From Labrys miyagiensis (lineage in GTDB: Bacteria; Pseudomonadota; Alphaproteobacteria; Rhizobiales; Labraceae), in the NCBI RefSeq assembly GCF_030160835.1, contig NZ_BSPC01000011.1, positions 1-64,000 of the forward strand: a stretch of DNA of 64,000 nucleotides, read 5' to 3'. Each line of letters starts with the position of its first letter. Position 1 is the stretch's first letter. Both the position numbers and the translations under genes were made by a program. The notes beneath the pieces were generated by a model. That model was not told the DNA's origin and searched no databases. It was given only the letters and a program-made list of their open reading frames with translations. Positions 35,024 through 43,691 of this stretch are shown here, one piece after another.

Positions 35024-36508
35024 ATGGTCAAACGGGCGGGCGGAGCGCTCCTGCAGTCGATCACCATCGACCATGCCTCCTCGCGCACCATCGGCATCCA
35101 GCTCACCACGGCGCTGCGCGACCTCATCCTGGGCGGCGGGCTTGCTGCCGGTGAAAGGCTGCCGGCCTCGCGTATCCTCGCCAAGGAACTCGGCATCGCC
35201 CGCATGACGGTGATCGGCAGTTTCGAGCAGCTCACGGCAGAGGGATTGGTGGAATCGCGGACTGGCGCCGGCACCTTCGTCAGCGAGGCCGTCCAGACCG
35301 ACAGGCCAGCCACGCACAGCCTCGAACAGGCCAGGCCGGTGCAGAGCGCGCCACTCGCCCGGCTGCTCTCGGCTGCCTCCCATCATTTCGTGCACCGCCT
35401 GCCGCATGAGCCGCGCGCCTTCACCACGGCCATGCCAGCCTTCGACGCCTTCCCGATGGCGCAATGGTCGCGCATCGCGGCCCGCCACTGGCGCAGCCAG
35501 CGCCATCAGGTGCTCGGCTATCCCGAGCCGCATGGCCACCGCCCGCTGCGCAATGCCATCGCCGCGCATCTGCGTGCCAATCGTGGCATCACCTGCAGCG
35601 CGGATGAGATCTTCATCGTCTCCGGCGCCCAGCAGGCCTTCGACCTGATCGGCAGCACGCTGGTCGATCCCGGCGACCGCATCTGGTTCGAGAATCCCGG
35701 CACCATCGGCGCCCGCAACAGCTTCCTCGCGCATGGCGCCGAGATCGTGCCCGTGCCCGTCGACGATGACGGCCTGGTGGTCGCCGAAGGCCTCGCCCGC
35801 TCGCCGGACTTCAAGCTCGCCTTCGTCACGCCCTCGCACCAGCAGCCTCTCGGCTCGAAGATGAGCCTGGAGAGGCGCTTTGCCCTGCTGCAGGCCGCCA
35901 CGGCGGCGGGGGGCTGGGTGATCGAGGATGACTGGGACGGCGAATTCTTCTTCCATGGCCGGCCCCTGCCGACGCTGAAGGGGGTCGATGCCGCCGGCCG
36001 GGTGATCTATGTCGGCACCTTCTCCAAGACCTTGTTCCCGGCCCTGCGACTCGGCTTCATCCTGGCGCCGCCGGCCCTCGTGCGCATCTTCGAGACCAGC
36101 CTGGAAGCCTTCTCGCCCGGCGTGCCGACCTCGCTGCAGGACCATGTCTCCGATTTCATCGGTGAGGGCCATTTCGCCGCCCATGTCCGGCGCATGCGCA
36201 AGCTCTACGCGGAGCGCTGCGAGGCCCTGCTGGAGGCCGGCGCCAGGCACCTGACGCCCTGGCTGGAGATCGTGCCGACCAATACCGGGCTCCACACCGT
36301 CGCCTGGCTGAAGGGAGGGCTGAGCGGCACCGCCGTCTCGGCCGCTGCGGCCCGGCGCAACCTCACCGTCGCCGCGATCGAGCGTTTCTGCATCGAGCCC
36401 ATCGCGCGCGAAGGCTTGGTGCTCGGCTTCGGCGGCATCAACGCCGCCAAGATCGAGGCGGGCGCGAAGAGCCTAGCCCAGACCTTCGCGGAACTGTCAT
36501 CCGCGTGA
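35024..36508 (+). CDS. MocR-family (GntR/aminotransferase) transcriptional regulator
   Basis: 494 aa. An N-terminal GntR winged helix (about 20-88: GERLPASRILAKELGIARMTVIGSFEQLTAEGLVESRTGAGTFV) is joined to a fold-type-I aminotransferase domain. The PLP-binding Lys is at about 335 (GTFSKTLFPALRLGF), with FENPG and WVIEDDWDGEF as further signatures. MocR proteins sense PLP, amines or amino acids and act on short direct repeats. It lies between the enolase/aldehyde-dehydrogenase unit and the ABC importer unit, both of which carry the same 27-bp box, so it most likely controls both. Confidence 0.93.
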   Translation: MVKRAGGALLQSITIDHASSRTIGIQLTTALRDLILGGGLAAGERLPASRILAKELGIARMTVIGSFEQLTAEGLVESRTGAGTFVSEAVQTDRPATHSLEQARPVQSAPLARLLSAASHHFVHRLPHEPRAFTTAMPAFDAFPMAQWSRIAARHWRSQRHQVLGYPEPHGHRPLRNAIAAHLRANRGITCSADEIFIVSGAQQAFDLIGSTLVDPGDRIWFENPGTIGARNSFLAHGAEIVPVPVDDDGLVVAEGLARSPDFKLAFVTPSHQQPLGSKMSLERRFALLQAATAAGGWVIEDDWDGEFFFHGRPLPTLKGVDAAGRVIYVGTFSKTLFPALRLGFILAPPALVRIFETSLEAFSPGVPTSLQDHVSDFIGEGHFAAHVRRMRKLYAERCEALLEAGARHLTPWLEIVPTNTGLHTVAWLKGGLSGTAVSAAAARRNLTVAAIERFCIEPIAREGLVLGFGGINAAKIEAGAKSLAQTFAELSSA

Positions 36509-36550
36509 CATAGGGTGGGCTGTTCCCCCGAAGTGGTCTTCCTATTTCTC

Positions 36551-36577
36551 CAGAATGGACCTGCCCGGCAGACCAAT
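36551..36577 (+). promoter_or_regulatory. Putative MocR binding box 2
   Basis: CAGAATGGACCT-nnnn-GGCAGACCAAT, nearly identical to box 1, 137 nt ahead of the binding-protein start. A further GGGACC follows at 36579, continuing the direct-repeat pattern. Confidence 0.7.
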
Positions 36578-36713
36578 CGGGACCTAGCGTAATGCTCGAG
36601 TAGCTGGGCCGCCTATTGCTGCCGGTGCCGGGCCGAGGTCCGACCCTCGCTCCGACGGCTGCCATGGCTGGTTCGACCAGTTCCTCCAGCAGAACAAAAA
36701 CCGGAGAGGGCAC

Positions 36714-37781
36714 GTGACCAGCATCAAGACACTCCTTGCAGCCTTAGCCACCACGGCGGTGATCGCATTCGCGACCCCCGCGGCGGCCGAAACCCTGCGC
36801 CTTCTGACCTGGGGCGGCTATGCCCCCGACGCGATCGTCAAGAAGTTCGAGCAGGAAACCGGCATCACCGTCGAGGTGACGGTGTCCAACAACGAGGACA
36901 TCATTTCCAAGCTCCGCGCCACCGGCGGCGCCGGTTTCGACCTGGCCCAGCCCAGCGCCGACCGTATCACCGGCCCACAGGAGGAATACGGCATCTACAA
37001 GCCGCTCGATCTCAGCAAGATCGACACCAGCCTCTTCATCCCGGATTTGCTGGAGGCCTCCAAGAAGGTCACCACCGCCGACGGCAAGGTCTATGGCATC
37101 TCGCATCTGTGGGGCACGGCCGGTATCGTCGTGAACAGCAAGCAGGCGTCCGACGTGAAGGGCTGGGGAGACCTCTGCACCGACGCCCACAAAGGCAAGG
37201 TCTCGATGCGCCTGAAGCGCATCCCGTTGCTCGGCATGGCCTTTGCTGCGGGCGATGATCCCTTCGCCGCCTATGGCGACAAGGCCAAGTATCAGGAGAT
37301 CATCGACAAAGCCGGCAAGAAGCTTGCCGATTGCAAGGCCAATGTGAAGGCCTATTGGTCGGGCTCGGACGATCTTCTCAACATGCTGCGCTCGGGCGAG
37401 GTGGTCGCCTCCGAATCCTGGGATTCCACCGGATTCAAGCTCAATGCCGAGAACCCTGACTTCGTCTTCGTGGCGCCTGACACGGGCGCGCTCGGCTGGA
37501 TCGACACCTTCGCGCTGCCCGCCAAGGGCAAGGCGGACGATGCTGCCTACAAGTGGATCAACTTCGTGATGAAGCCGGAGAACGCTGCCGCCATCACCGA
37601 GGCCTCGGGCAGCTTCTCGGCCTCCAAGGGCGCCGACGACCTCGTCAATCCAGCCCTGCGCAAGGCCTTCAAGCAGTTCTTCCCGCCGGACGTGATCGCC
37701 AAGGTCAAGTGGTTCCCGCCGATCCCGGCCGGCTTCGAAGACATGGAAGGCAAGGTTCTCGACCGTATCGCCGCGCAATAG
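36714..37781 (+). CDS. PotD-like ABC transporter substrate-binding protein
   Basis: 355 aa with a signal peptide (LLAALATTAVIAFATPAAA, cleaved near 24). The mature start ETLRLLTWGGYAPDAIVKKFEQETGI and later SEDNEDII-like and GALGWIDTFALPAKG segments place it in the spermidine/putrescine-binding family, whose members also bind other amines and some carboxylates. GTG start with GGAGAGGG ahead of it. A strong terminator follows its stop, so it will be made in excess over the downstream ATPase and permeases, which is usual for such importers. Confidence 0.92.
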   Translation: MTSIKTLLAALATTAVIAFATPAAAETLRLLTWGGYAPDAIVKKFEQETGITVEVTVSNNEDIISKLRATGGAGFDLAQPSADRITGPQEEYGIYKPLDLSKIDTSLFIPDLLEASKKVTTADGKVYGISHLWGTAGIVVNSKQASDVKGWGDLCTDAHKGKVSMRLKRIPLLGMAFAAGDDPFAAYGDKAKYQEIIDKAGKKLADCKANVKAYWSGSDDLLNMLRSGEVVASESWDSTGFKLNAENPDFVFVAPDTGALGWIDTFALPAKGKADDAAYKWINFVMKPENAAAITEASGSFSASKGADDLVNPALRKAFKQFFPPDVIAKVKWFPPIPAGFEDMEGKVLDRIAAQ

Positions 37782-37802
37782 TCCCCTGGCGCGGCAGCCT
37801 TG

Positions 37803-37828
37803 AAAGCGGGACACCATCGTCCCGCTTT
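37803..37828 (+). terminator. Intrinsic terminator after the PotD-like gene
   Basis: AAAGCGGGAC (37803-37812) and GTCCCGCTTT (37819-37828) form a perfect 10-bp stem with a 6-nt loop ACCATC, followed by a pyrimidine-rich CCCTTCTT tail. Probably a partial terminator within the importer locus. Confidence 0.75.
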
Positions 37829-37901
37829 CCCTTCTTGGGGGGTGCTGTGCCCACTGAGCGACGTTGTCTGGGAGGCGTTGAATGACCGGAGACCAAGACG
37901 A

Positions 37902-38300
37902 ATGACGATCGAAAGCATCAACCCCGGGACTCTTCCGCTCCCGAAGAACTACGCTCAAGTCGTCGTCGCGACGGGTACAAAGCTGGTATTTGTTTCTGGT
38001 CAGGAACCGGAAGACATAAATGGCGATCCCGTTGGGCGAGGTGACTTAGCCGCTCAAACCCGCCAGGTCTTCGACAACATCGGCCAGGCGCTCTCGGCGG
38101 CGGGAGCCCGCAAGAACCAGGTCGCCAAGATCACATTCTATGTCGCCAACTACAAGCGCGAGGACTTGCCGATACTGGAAGAAGCTCGAGTGGCGTTCTT
38201 CGGGGATCACAAGACAGCCGATGTCGTGTTGGGAGTTCAGGCCCTGTCCCACCCAGACTACCTGATTGAGATCGATGCGTTTGCTGTCGTGGACGGGTGA
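37902..38300 (+). CDS. Rid-family protein lacking the RidA catalytic arginine
   Basis: 132 aa. The YjgF/YER057c fold is clear: VVVATGTKLVFVSGQEPED, DLAAQTRQVFDNIGQALSAAGA, KITFYVANY and YLIEIDAFAVV. True RidA hydrolyses enamine/imine intermediates using a conserved Arg in the segment before the last strand; the aligned position here is Asp107 (TADVVLG). It therefore belongs to the Rid groups without that residue and classical imine deaminase activity is doubtful. It sits between the binding protein and the ATPase gene and probably acts in the same catabolic pathway. Confidence 0.85.
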   Translation: MTIESINPGTLPLPKNYAQVVVATGTKLVFVSGQEPEDINGDPVGRGDLAAQTRQVFDNIGQALSAAGARKNQVAKITFYVANYKREDLPILEEARVAFFGDHKTADVVLGVQALSHPDYLIEIDAFAVVDG

Positions 38301-38426
38301 TGGAACGATGCACCACCACGGGCCAAGCGCCATCGCCCGAACAGTAGCAACGAGCGACGGGCGGGTACCTTTTTCTGGTCAGTATCTGAGGCCGAACAGG
38401 CCCTTTCTCATCCTCCGGCGGTGTCC

Positions 38427-39539
38427 ATGAATTTCGATCTCGAATGTCGTGATCTCGTCAAGACCTATGGCAGTTTCAGAGCTGTCGACGGCATTTCGGT
38501 GCAGATCCCCCAGGGCAGTTTCTTCTCGATGCTCGGGCCCTCGGGCTGCGGCAAGACCACCGCGCTGCGCCTGGTTGCCGGCTTCGGCGAGCCGACCTCC
38601 GGCGACATCCTGATCAAGGGCGAGTCCGTGCTGAGGACGCCGCCGAACAAGCGGCCCGTCAACATGGTGTTCCAGCACCTCGCCCTCTTCCCGATGATGA
38701 GCGTGGCCGAGAATATCGGCTATGGCCTGCGCCGCCGCGGCATGGCGCGGGAGGATATCGCCAGGCGCGTCGCCGATATCCTGGCGCGCGTGGACCTGCC
38801 CAGTGCCGGCGAAAAGCGCATCGATCAATTGTCGGGCGGCCAGAAGCAGCGCATCGCCATCGCCCGCTGCATGGTGCTCGATCCCGCCGTGCTGCTGCTC
38901 GACGAGCCGCTCGGCGCGCTCGATCTCAAGCTGCGCGAGCATATGAAGGTCGAGCTGAAGCAGCTCCAGCACCAGTTCGGCACCACCTTCATCTACATCA
39001 CCCATGACCAGTCCGAGGCGCTGGTGATGTCCGACCAGGTGGCGGTGATGAACCACGGGCGCTTCGAGCAGGTCGGCTCGCCGCAGGAACTCTATTTCAA
39101 CCCGAAGACCGCCTTCGTCGCCGGCTTCGTCGGCGATTCCAACCGCTGGGCCGGCAAGGTCGTTTCGGCGGGCGGTCAGGCCGTGACGGTGGAGCGGGCC
39201 GATGGCGGGGCGCTCAATGCCGTCGTCGGACCGAATCACACGATCGCCAAAGGCGAGGCCGTCGAGGTCTTCGTGCGCCCGGAGGAGATTGCCATCGAGC
39301 CGGTCGGCGCAACGCCGCTGCCCGGCAATGGCACCAATGAGATCCGGGGCGAGGTCGAGAGCTTCCTGTTCAACGGCGCAATGAGCCGTGTGCTGGTGAA
39401 GTGCGGGGCGGGTGCGCCCGTCTCGGTGGCCTTCGCCCATGATAGCGGCATCGGCAATTTCACCGTGGGACAGCCGGTTTCGCTGCGCTTCGCACCCGGC
39501 AAGAGCCGCTGCTTCAGCCAGACCGCAAGCCGGGCCTGA
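38427..39539 (+). CDS. PotA-type ABC transporter ATP-binding protein
   Basis: 370 aa. Walker A GPSGCGKTT at about 37-45, Q-loop MVFQHLALFP, signature LSGGQKQRIAIARC, Walker B LLLDEP, H-loop ITHDQ. C-terminal TOBE domain begins near 280 (VEVFVRPEEIAIEP). It drives uptake through the two permeases that follow. GTG 38421 is an alternative start two codons upstream; neither has a strong ribosome-binding site. The Walker A loop with TT is typical of the PotA/CysA-like group. Confidence 0.94.
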   Translation: MNFDLECRDLVKTYGSFRAVDGISVQIPQGSFFSMLGPSGCGKTTALRLVAGFGEPTSGDILIKGESVLRTPPNKRPVNMVFQHLALFPMMSVAENIGYGLRRRGMAREDIARRVADILARVDLPSAGEKRIDQLSGGQKQRIAIARCMVLDPAVLLLDEPLGALDLKLREHMKVELKQLQHQFGTTFIYITHDQSEALVMSDQVAVMNHGRFEQVGSPQELYFNPKTAFVAGFVGDSNRWAGKVVSAGGQAVTVERADGGALNAVVGPNHTIAKGEAVEVFVRPEEIAIEPVGATPLPGNGTNEIRGEVESFLFNGAMSRVLVKCGAGAPVSVAFAHDSGIGNFTVGQPVSLRFAPGKSRCFSQTASRA

Positions 39540-39548
39540 GGAACCAGC

Positions 39549-40415
39549 ATGATCACCTCAAGCCGCCGCCTCACCTTCTTCCTCCTGCTGACGCCCTTCG
39601 TGCTGTGGATCGGGCTGCTGATCATCATCCCGCATATCGACCTGCTCTACATGTCGCTGCAGGAGAAGATATCGCCGCGGGTCTACCGCACGAGTCTGGC
39701 CAACTACCAGGATTTCTTCGGCGAATGGGCTTATGTCTGGACGCTGATCCGCACCATCACGATGTCGGTGCTCGCCACCGTCCTCACGCTCGTCATCGCC
39801 TTCCCGGTGGCCTATTACATCGCCAAGATCGCGCATGGCCGCTCGCGGACCATCCTGTTCCTGACCTGCCTCCTGCCCTTCTGGGTCAGCGAGATCGTAC
39901 GCGTGTTCGGCTGGATGCTGATCCTGCGCGAGACGGGGCTGCTCTCCAACCTCCTGCAGTTCCTGCACATCACCTCCGGGCCGGTCGAGTTCCTCTATAA
40001 TGACGTGGCGATGATGATCGGCCTCGTCTACACCTCGATGCTGTTCATGGTGGTGCCGCTGATCTCGGCCATCGACAGCCTCGACAATTCCTATATCGAG
40101 GCGGGCTACGATCTCGGCGGCGACGGCTTCACCGTGCTGCGCGAGATCGTCATCCCGCATGCCATGCCCGGCATCGTGGCAGGTTCGGTCATCGTCTTCA
40201 TGCTCAGTCTCGGCAACTATCTCACGCCGACCCTGATGGGCGGCAAGAGCGGGCTGTGGTTCACCGCGCATATCTACACGCAGTTCATCACCCGCTTTAA
40301 CTGGGAGGCGGGCTCGGCCTTTGGCTTCATCCTGCTCGCCTGTTCGAGCGCCGTGGTCTGGCTTGCGCTCAAGCTCAGCGGCCAGTCGCTCTCCTCGACG
40401 CTCGGGAGGCAATGA
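39549..40415 (+). CDS. PotB-type ABC transporter permease
   Basis: 288 aa with six membrane helices, first at about 9-31 (LTFFLLLTPFVLWIGLLIIIP). The EAA loop is IEAGYDLGGDGFTVLREIVIPHAMPG. It forms the channel with the next gene product and starts 9 nt after the ATPase stop. It overlaps the next gene by 4 nt (ATGA). The family fits the PotD-like binding protein and not the sugar importer of the left part. Confidence 0.93.
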   Translation: MITSSRRLTFFLLLTPFVLWIGLLIIIPHIDLLYMSLQEKISPRVYRTSLANYQDFFGEWAYVWTLIRTITMSVLATVLTLVIAFPVAYYIAKIAHGRSRTILFLTCLLPFWVSEIVRVFGWMLILRETGLLSNLLQFLHITSGPVEFLYNDVAMMIGLVYTSMLFMVVPLISAIDSLDNSYIEAGYDLGGDGFTVLREIVIPHAMPGIVAGSVIVFMLSLGNYLTPTLMGGKSGLWFTAHIYTQFITRFNWEAGSAFGFILLACSSAVVWLALKLSGQSLSSTLGRQ

Positions 40416-41278
40416 TGCTGGCTTCCTTGTCCCGCAGCCCCTTCGTCCGCGGCGTCTACAACGCCTATGTCGGTCTGTTCATCGTCTATCTGGCGCTGCC
40501 GCTCCTGGTCGTCGCCGTTTTCGCCTTCAACAATTCGATGTATCCCTCGCTGCCCTGGAAGGGGGGCACGCTGACCTGGTTTTTCGGCACCAAGGATCCG
40601 ATGCTGGGCCTGTTCAACGATCCCAATGTCTGGCGGGGCATGGGCAATTCGCTGATCGTGGCGGTATGCACGACCACGCTGGCGCTGCTGGTCGGCACCA
40701 CCACCTCTTTCCTGTTCGAGCGTTACGAGTTCCCGGGCAAGAAATTCTGCCATCTGCTGATGCTCGCCCCGCTGGTCATCCCCGGTGTCATCCTCGGCAT
40801 CTCGATCCTGGCCTTTTCGAGCGGCATCGCCAATCGCACCGACGATGCCTTCGGGGTGGAGATCGATTGGCTGAGGCCGGGTCTCTTCCTGGTCATTCTC
40901 GGCCAGTTCTCCTTCATCGCCACGGTAGCGACGCTGGTGATCTCGGCGCGCCTGCGCAAATTCGACCGTTCGCTGGAGGAAGCCGCCCACGATCTCGGCG
41001 CCACGCCCTGGGAGGTGCTGCGCACGATCACGCTGCCCTATCTCAAGCCGGCGCTGATCGGCTCGGGCATCATCTCCTTCCTGATGTCCTTCGAGAATTT
41101 CAACACCACGCTGATGCTGGTGGGGTCGGATCCGCCGCTGACCATCACCATGTTCGACCGCATGAAGGAAGGCTCGACCCCGCTCCTCAATGCCGTCTCG
41201 CTGTTCCTGATGCTCTCCTCGGCGACGCTCGGCCTGATCAGCATCCTGGCCCAGCGCGACCACAGCGCAGCCCCGTAA
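40412..41278 (+). CDS. PotC-type ABC transporter permease
   Basis: 288 aa, six membrane helices, first about 17-41 (GLFIVYLALPLLVVAVFAF). EAA motif: LEEAAHDLGATPWEVLRTITLPYLKP. It completes the importer with PotB-type and PotA-type partners. The start overlaps the preceding stop; ribosome-binding site GGGAGG lies at 40404-40409. The GMC oxidoreductase gene follows after 16 nt and is likely cotranscribed. Confidence 0.93.
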   Translation: MMLASLSRSPFVRGVYNAYVGLFIVYLALPLLVVAVFAFNNSMYPSLPWKGGTLTWFFGTKDPMLGLFNDPNVWRGMGNSLIVAVCTTTLALLVGTTTSFLFERYEFPGKKFCHLLMLAPLVIPGVILGISILAFSSGIANRTDDAFGVEIDWLRPGLFLVILGQFSFIATVATLVISARLRKFDRSLEEAAHDLGATPWEVLRTITLPYLKPALIGSGIISFLMSFENFNTTLMLVGSDPPLTITMFDRMKEGSTPLLNAVSLFLMLSSATLGLISILAQRDHSAAP

Positions 41279-41294
41279 TGAGTTTGCCCGTATC

Positions 41295-42935
41295 ATGAGT
41301 GAGTATGACTACATCGTCGTCGGCGCGGGCTCGGCGGGCTGCGTCGTCGCCGCGCGGCTCAGCGAGAGCGGGCGCTACAAGGTGCTGTTGCTCGAAGCCG
41401 GGCCGTCGGACCGGCGCTTCTGGATCCAGACGCCGATCGGCTACGGCAAGACCTTCCATGACCCCGAAGTCAACTGGATGTACCAGACCGAGGCTGAGCC
41501 GAACCTGAACGGCCGCACCGTCTACCAGCCGCGCGGCAAGGTGCTGGGCGGCTCGAGCTCGATCAACGCCATGGTCTATTCGCGCGGCAGCGCCGGCGAT
41601 TTCGACGGCTGGGAGGCGATGGGCAATCCTGGCTGGGGCTGGCGCGACGTGCTGCCCGCCTATCGCCGCCTGGAGGACCATGCCCTCGGGGCGGGGCCGT
41701 GGCATGGCGCGGGCGGGCCGCTCCATGTCAGCACCATCGCCTCGACCGCCCATCCCCTGACCGCCATCTTCATCAAGGCGGCGCAGGAAACCGGGCTGCC
41801 CTTTACCGGCGACCTCAACGGCGAGAGCATCGAGGGCATCGGCTATTACCAGATCAACACCACCACCACAGGCTACCGCGCGTCGACATCGCGGGCCTAT
41901 CTCTGGCCGGCCAAGGGGCGGGAGAACCTGCGCATCGAGACCGGCGCGCTGGCGACGAAGCTCCTGTTCGAGGACCGCCGCTGCATCGGTGTCGCCTACC
42001 GGCAGAAGGGCCGCAGCATCGAGGCGCGCGCCGGGCGCGAGGTGATCCTCAGCGGCGGGGCGATCAACTCGCCGCAATTGCTGCAACTCTCGGGCGTCGG
42101 ACCGGTGGACCTCCTGCGCGAGGCCGGTGTCGAGCCGCGGCATGAATTGCCGGCGGTGGGCGCCAATCTGCAGGATCATCTGTGCTACGACCATGTCTAC
42201 CGCTCGCGCCTGCCGACCCTCAACCAGGTGCTGGGCCCGCTGATGGCGCGGCTGCGCGTCGGCCTGCAATATGTGGTGCGCAGCACGGGACCACTGGCGC
42301 TCAGCGTCAACCAGGGCGGCGGCTTCATCCGCACAAAGCCGGAGCTGCCGGCGCCCGACATCCAGCTCTATTTCTCGCCGCTGAGCTATGAACGCGCCGT
42401 GCCGGGTGTGCGCGCCCTCACCAGGCCCGACCTCTTCCCGGGCTTTTCCACCAGCATCTCGCCCTGCCATCCGACGAGCCGGGGCCATATCGCCATCCGC
42501 TCGGCCGATCCGACCGCGGCGCCCCTGATCCGGCCCAATTACCTCGCCACCGAGCATGATGTCGCCGACATGCTGACGGGCGCACGGATCCTGAGAGGCC
42601 TTGCGAAGACGCATTCCTTCCGCAATCTGATCGTCGAAGAGAAGAAGCCCGGCATCGCCGTCGAGAGCGACGAGGAGCTCATTGCCGACATCCGTGCGCG
42701 CGCTTATTCGGTGTTCCATCCCTGCGGCAGTTGCGCCATGGGGCCGGATGCAGGCCAGGCGGTCGTCGATCCCCGGCTGCGCGTGCATGGCCTTACGGGC
42801 CTGCGTGTCATCGACGCGTCGATCTTTCCCGCCATCACCTCGGGCAATACCAATGCACCGGCCATCATGGTGGGCGAAAAGGGCGCCGACCTTGTGCTGG
42901 AGGATGCCGGCCAGTCGGCGGAGATAGCCTTGTAG
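41295..42935 (+). CDS. GMC-family FAD-dependent alcohol dehydrogenase (choline-dehydrogenase-like)
   Basis: 546 aa. FAD-binding motif VVGAGSAGCVVAARL (8-22), GMC signature 1 GRTVYQPRGKVLGGSSSINAM and signature 2 GGAINSPQLLQLSGVG are intact. The catalytic His475 (FHPCGSCAMG) and the C-terminal Asn of SGNTNAP (about 518-520) complete the site. Such enzymes oxidise alcohols to aldehydes and pass electrons to the respiratory chain. As the last gene of the MocR-linked importer unit, with an aldehyde dehydrogenase in the partner unit, it probably starts oxidation of the imported compound. Choline itself is only one possibility. Confidence 0.93.
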   Translation: MSEYDYIVVGAGSAGCVVAARLSESGRYKVLLLEAGPSDRRFWIQTPIGYGKTFHDPEVNWMYQTEAEPNLNGRTVYQPRGKVLGGSSSINAMVYSRGSAGDFDGWEAMGNPGWGWRDVLPAYRRLEDHALGAGPWHGAGGPLHVSTIASTAHPLTAIFIKAAQETGLPFTGDLNGESIEGIGYYQINTTTTGYRASTSRAYLWPAKGRENLRIETGALATKLLFEDRRCIGVAYRQKGRSIEARAGREVILSGGAINSPQLLQLSGVGPVDLLREAGVEPRHELPAVGANLQDHLCYDHVYRSRLPTLNQVLGPLMARLRVGLQYVVRSTGPLALSVNQGGGFIRTKPELPAPDIQLYFSPLSYERAVPGVRALTRPDLFPGFSTSISPCHPTSRGHIAIRSADPTAAPLIRPNYLATEHDVADMLTGARILRGLAKTHSFRNLIVEEKKPGIAVESDEELIADIRARAYSVFHPCGSCAMGPDAGQAVVDPRLRVHGLTGLRVIDASIFPAITSGNTNAPAIMVGEKGADLVLEDAGQSAEIAL

Positions 42936-43027
42936 CATTTTCCAGAAAAGTTGCAGAGCGACACTCTGACGAAATGATGCGTCGTTTTGGCAGGATGTCG
43001 CTGCGGCAGGGAAGCGGCTATGATGGC

Positions 43028-43600
43028 ATGATGCTGGGACCCACGCTCGAAACGCCACGCCTGTTCCTGAGACCGCCGCAACCGGACGATCTCGACGCCT
43101 GGGCGAGAATGCTGGCGGATCCCGTCACCACCCGTTTTCTCAGCGGCCCCAAGCAGCGCTCGGAGGCCTGGCGTATCCTCACCTTGATGACGGGTGCCTG
43201 GATCACGCGGGGTTTCAGTACCTTCTCGGTGATCGAGAAGGCCTCAGGCCTGTGCATCGGCCGCGCCGGCCCCTGGCAGCCCGAGGGCTGGCCGGGTACC
43301 GAGATCGGCTGGGTGCTCGACCGCTCGGTCTGGGGCCAGGGTTATGCCACCGAGGCAGCGGCGCGCTGCATCGCCTGGGCCTATGACGAACTCGACTGGC
43401 AGGAGGTCGTCCATGTCATCGACCCCGGCAATGCCGCATCCATCGCAGCGGCGCACAAGCTGGGTTCGGAGCGCTGGGGCAAGACAAGGCTGCCGGCGCC
43501 TTTCGCCGGGGCGACCGTCGATCTCTACGGGCAGAGGCGCGCGGCGGCTGTATCCAAACCTGTCATCCGGTCCGCTCCCATGCGGCGCGGCGGGACGTGA
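43028..43600 (+). CDS. GNAT-family N-acetyltransferase
   Basis: 190 aa. RimJ/RimL-like layout: LETPRLFLRPPQPDDLDAWARMLADP at the N-terminus, TEIGWVLDRSVWGQGYATEAAARCIAWAYDEL containing the acetyl-CoA pyrophosphate loop (Q/RxxGxG/A as WGQGYATEA), and VIDPGNAASIAAAHKLG. It acetylates an amine, possibly on a protein or a small molecule. Start ATG 43028 begins just before the conserved domain; upstream ATGs (42974) lack a ribosome-binding site. Not evidently linked to its neighbours. Confidence 0.88.
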   Translation: MMLGPTLETPRLFLRPPQPDDLDAWARMLADPVTTRFLSGPKQRSEAWRILTLMTGAWITRGFSTFSVIEKASGLCIGRAGPWQPEGWPGTEIGWVLDRSVWGQGYATEAAARCIAWAYDELDWQEVVHVIDPGNAASIAAAHKLGSERWGKTRLPAPFAGATVDLYGQRRAAAVSKPVIRSAPMRRGGT

Positions 43601-43634
43601 TCCCCTTCATCCGTATTAACTTTTCGCTGTTCTC

Positions 43635-43651
43635 TTGACGTTGACGTAAAC
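43635..43651. promoter_or_regulatory. Candidate operator of the MerR (LiuR-like) regulator
   Basis: TTGACGTTGACGTAAAC, an imperfect palindrome with two ACGT/GACGT units, resembles the TTTACGTnnACGTAAA-type sites of LiuR-like MerR regulators. It lies 41 nt ahead of the merR start and could overlap the -35 region. Confidence 0.5.
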
Positions 43652-43691
43652 TGGAGCTATCTCCTCTTCAACAGCAATGGAGAGGCGTTCG

